Notes under the pieces: generated by a model
Database searches by the model: none
The model's input: the letters and a program-made list of their open reading frames with translations, nothing else
What the model was told of the DNA's origin: nothing
Source: an uncultured Collinsella sp.
GTDB taxonomy: Bacteria; Actinomycetota; Coriobacteriia; Coriobacteriales; Coriobacteriaceae
DNA: 30,228 bases
Direction of reading: 5' to 3'
Assembly: GCA_900762355.1 (NCBI GenBank)
Contig: CAAFGE010000051.1
Span: forward strand, 1 to 30,228
Position numbers and translations under genes: made by a program
Shown: positions 28,583-30,228 of the stretch, one piece after another
How the letters are laid out: each line of letters begins with the position of its first letter
Numbering within the stretch: position 1 is the stretch's first letter

Positions 28583-30228
28583 ATGTACTGTCGACTTCTT
28601 CTCAAACTAATCCTAAGAGACAAGGCCGTATGGATCTCTACGCTCGTTCTCGCTGCAGCCTTCTCCATCCCCATTGCGTTCAATTCACCCATCTACGGGC
28701 CCTTCTTTATGAAACAGGGCATGCAGAGCTTTGTCGACGCATTCAATACGCGCGCGCCCCAGGCCAGCGGCACAGACCTATCTCCAGAGCAGCAAGTCGA
28801 CGCGGAGCTTGCAAGATACGCGAACGCCGCCCTCGCCGCCCAAACCGACGCCGCCTTTCTCGATTCTGCCGAGAGCTACTACGCGCTCATGGGCGAAGGC
28901 TTCCAATCCGGGTCCATCGTGGGAGACCAAGAGACCAATGACGCGGAGCTCGCATATTGCCGTGCCCTGAGCAGCTCCGGCATCACGGATATCCCGGCCT
29001 CCGCAAACGACCTGCCATTCCTTTCCTTCCTGCCTTACGCCATTGCCACGGCGCCGTCTTTCCTTCCCTTCATCCCCTTCCTTCTCTCGTCGATACTCGT
29101 GCTCGGCGCCACAAGGCCCGGGACCCTGGCGGCAAAGGCGCCCGTGCCCAAATTCCGGCGCCTTATCCAGACCGTGTTTTCGATAATCGCCGCGGGGACC
29201 GCGATGCTCCTCGCCGGCCTCGCACCCGGGGGCATTTACGCCTTGGCCCTAAACGGCTTCGGGCAAATTGGGTACCCGATCGCCTTCTTCCATGACGGCG
29301 CGCTTACCACCACGACCGCGGGAAGCGTCTTCACAGCCCTGCTTCTCGCGCTGCTTGCGGGCGGAACCTTGATATCCGTTTGCTCCGCCGTCATATCGAC
29401 CGCAACGAGGCGCGTCCTCGCGGGCCCCCTTGCCTCCGCGCTGCTTGTCGCGGCCCCGGCATTCCCGTTACTGTCCGATTCGGCACTAGGGCATAACGCC
29501 GCGCTCGGGCTCCTGCCGCTGGCCGTATTCTCGCCTATCGAGGCAACGGGTTACGTAGGATGCTTCCCGACAGAATTCATTGGCTCCGGTTCAGGCAGCG
29601 CATCGATGCTTGCCGTGGCCCTGGCATACGTCGCGGTCCTTTTTGCGGTCGGCGCCGTTGCGACACGTTCCCCCAAACAGCCTGGACCCGCGAAAAAGCA
29701 CCATGGGCTCGAGCTTCTGGACGCGAGCGTGGGATATGGAAGCACGACGATACTTTCAATCGGGTCGCTTTTCCTGAGCCCGGGAACGGCGGCGGGCCTC
29801 GTCGCCCCCAACGGCTCGGGGAAAACCACCCTTCTTGAAGCGCTGTCGGGCCAATTTCCCACCCGCATCCGCTCGGGAAGCCTGGCGGCAGACGGAATCT
29901 GCCAACGTCGATCAGCCGAATTTGCAGAACTCGTCTACCTGAGCTCTCCAGGCGGCGCGGATCTCTACCCCACGCTATCGGCCATCGAGCACCTTGCTTT
30001 CGTTAGGGAGGCGTGGAAATCGGCCGCCGACATCGACTCGCTCTGCAGCTCCCTCGGAATCTCCCCATATCTCGACAAGCCGACCCGTAAACTCTCGACA
30101 GGAATGAAGCAGCAGGTAAAGCTTGCCATGGCGATAGCGACCGATTGCCCGTACCTCATCCTCGATGAACCGCTGAACGGCCTCGATCCGGGAAAGCGGA
30201 AAACCTCCTGCGACGCGATGCGCAGCGA
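28583..30228 (+). CDS. ABC permease-ATPase fusion, N-terminal part (continues at 1-310)
   Basis: This is one 604-residue chain once the circle is closed. Residues 1-375 are a permease half: a first helix (AVWISTLVLAAAFSIPIAFN), an outside loop of about 100 residues, then helices such as FLPFIPFLLSSILVLGA, LIQTVFSIIAAGTAMLLAGL and LLALLAGGTLISVCSAV. Residues about 385-600 are the ATPase: Walker A APNGSGKTTLL near 410, Q-loop region LVYLSSPGG, signature KLSTGM near 503, with Walker B in the 1-310 part. Permease and ATPase in one chain would act as a dimeric ABC-2-like exporter. AGGTG seven bases before the ATG at 28583. Next genes in the operon are at 312 onward. Substrate unknown. Confidence 0.9.
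   Translation, partial: MYCRLLLKLILRDKAVWISTLVLAAAFSIPIAFNSPIYGPFFMKQGMQSFVDAFNTRAPQASGTDLSPEQQVDAELARYANAALAAQTDAAFLDSAESYYALMGEGFQSGSIVGDQETNDAELAYCRALSSSGITDIPASANDLPFLSFLPYAIATAPSFLPFIPFLLSSILVLGATRPGTLAAKAPVPKFRRLIQTVFSIIAAGTAMLLAGLAPGGIYALALNGFGQIGYPIAFFHDGALTTTTAGSVFTALLLALLAGGTLISVCSAVISTATRRVLAGPLASALLVAAPAFPLLSDSALGHNAALGLLPLAVFSPIEATGYVGCFPTEFIGSGSGSASMLAVALAYVAVLFAVGAVATRSPKQPGPAKKHHGLELLDASVGYGSTTILSIGSLFLSPGTAAGLVAPNGSGKTTLLEALSGQFPTRIRSGSLAADGICQRRSAEFAELVYLSSPGGADLYPTLSAIEHLAFVREAWKSAADIDSLCSSLGISPYLDKPTRKLSTGMKQQVKLAMAIATDCPYLILDEPLNGLDPGKRKTSCDAMRS

Overview
The window reads as one complete circular plasmid of about 30.1 kb, opened inside a gene. Its first 141 bases recur as its last 141 (30088-30228), and an ABC-transporter gene cut by the window end continues without a break at position 1. 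The likely host is a gut actinobacterium of class Coriobacteriia (Collinsella-like). The evidence is high-GC coding sequence, membrane-anchored LuxR regulators, a DUF5028 protein beside an ABC operon, DUF5067 and DUF1648 proteins, a BspA/DUF285 remnant, and a surface protein ending in an LAQTG sortase signal of the actinobacterial LAXTG type. Host assignment is inference.

Layout. 28583 to 310 (across the junction): a permease-ATPase ABC fusion, followed by a small membrane-anchored protein and a frameshifted BspA-like remnant. 1314-6443: a minus-strand DUF4143 ATPase with 23-bp repeats upstream, then an XRE repressor facing a long coiled-coil/CAP-domain LAXTG surface protein across a palindromic two-way promoter. 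6568-9152: small genes among several dyad-symmetric promoter modules, ending in a ParA plus ribbon-helix-helix (RHH) partition pair. 9557-11309: replication region with an 11-copy iteron array, a winged-helix initiator and an RHH gene. 11447-13060: a 40-bp perfect palindrome and an AT-richer island with a membrane protein and two paralogous secreted proteins. 13107-15686: a probable type I toxin locus, then a leader with an attenuator-like structure and three translationally coupled metallophosphoesterases. 15709-17873: a lipoprotein, a small membrane protein, a coiled-coil protein and a serine resolvase. 18036-19500: a putative toxin-antitoxin pair and a DUF1648 membrane protein. 19497-20544: broken gene fragments. 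20545-25862: ABC transporter operon (two permeases, ATPase, DUF5028 protein) preceded by a double 8TM-HTH LuxR regulator. 26073-28400: a 90-bp partial copy of the 312-740 gene, a MobC-like gene without a visible relaxase, an oriT-like hairpin cluster, and about 1.3 kb of non-coding DNA made of hairpins and 8-bp-periodic degenerate arrays.

The genes fit maintenance (Rep/iterons, ParA/RHH, resolvase, toxin loci), passive mobilisation (MobC plus oriT-like dyads) and host-surface or peptide-traffic cargo (surface protein, two ABC systems, secreted proteins). The least explained parts are the non-coding block at 27088-28394, with three arrays of degenerate octamers around inverted hairpin cassettes and two hairpins of identical geometry with near-identical loops, and the triple phosphoesterase operon.
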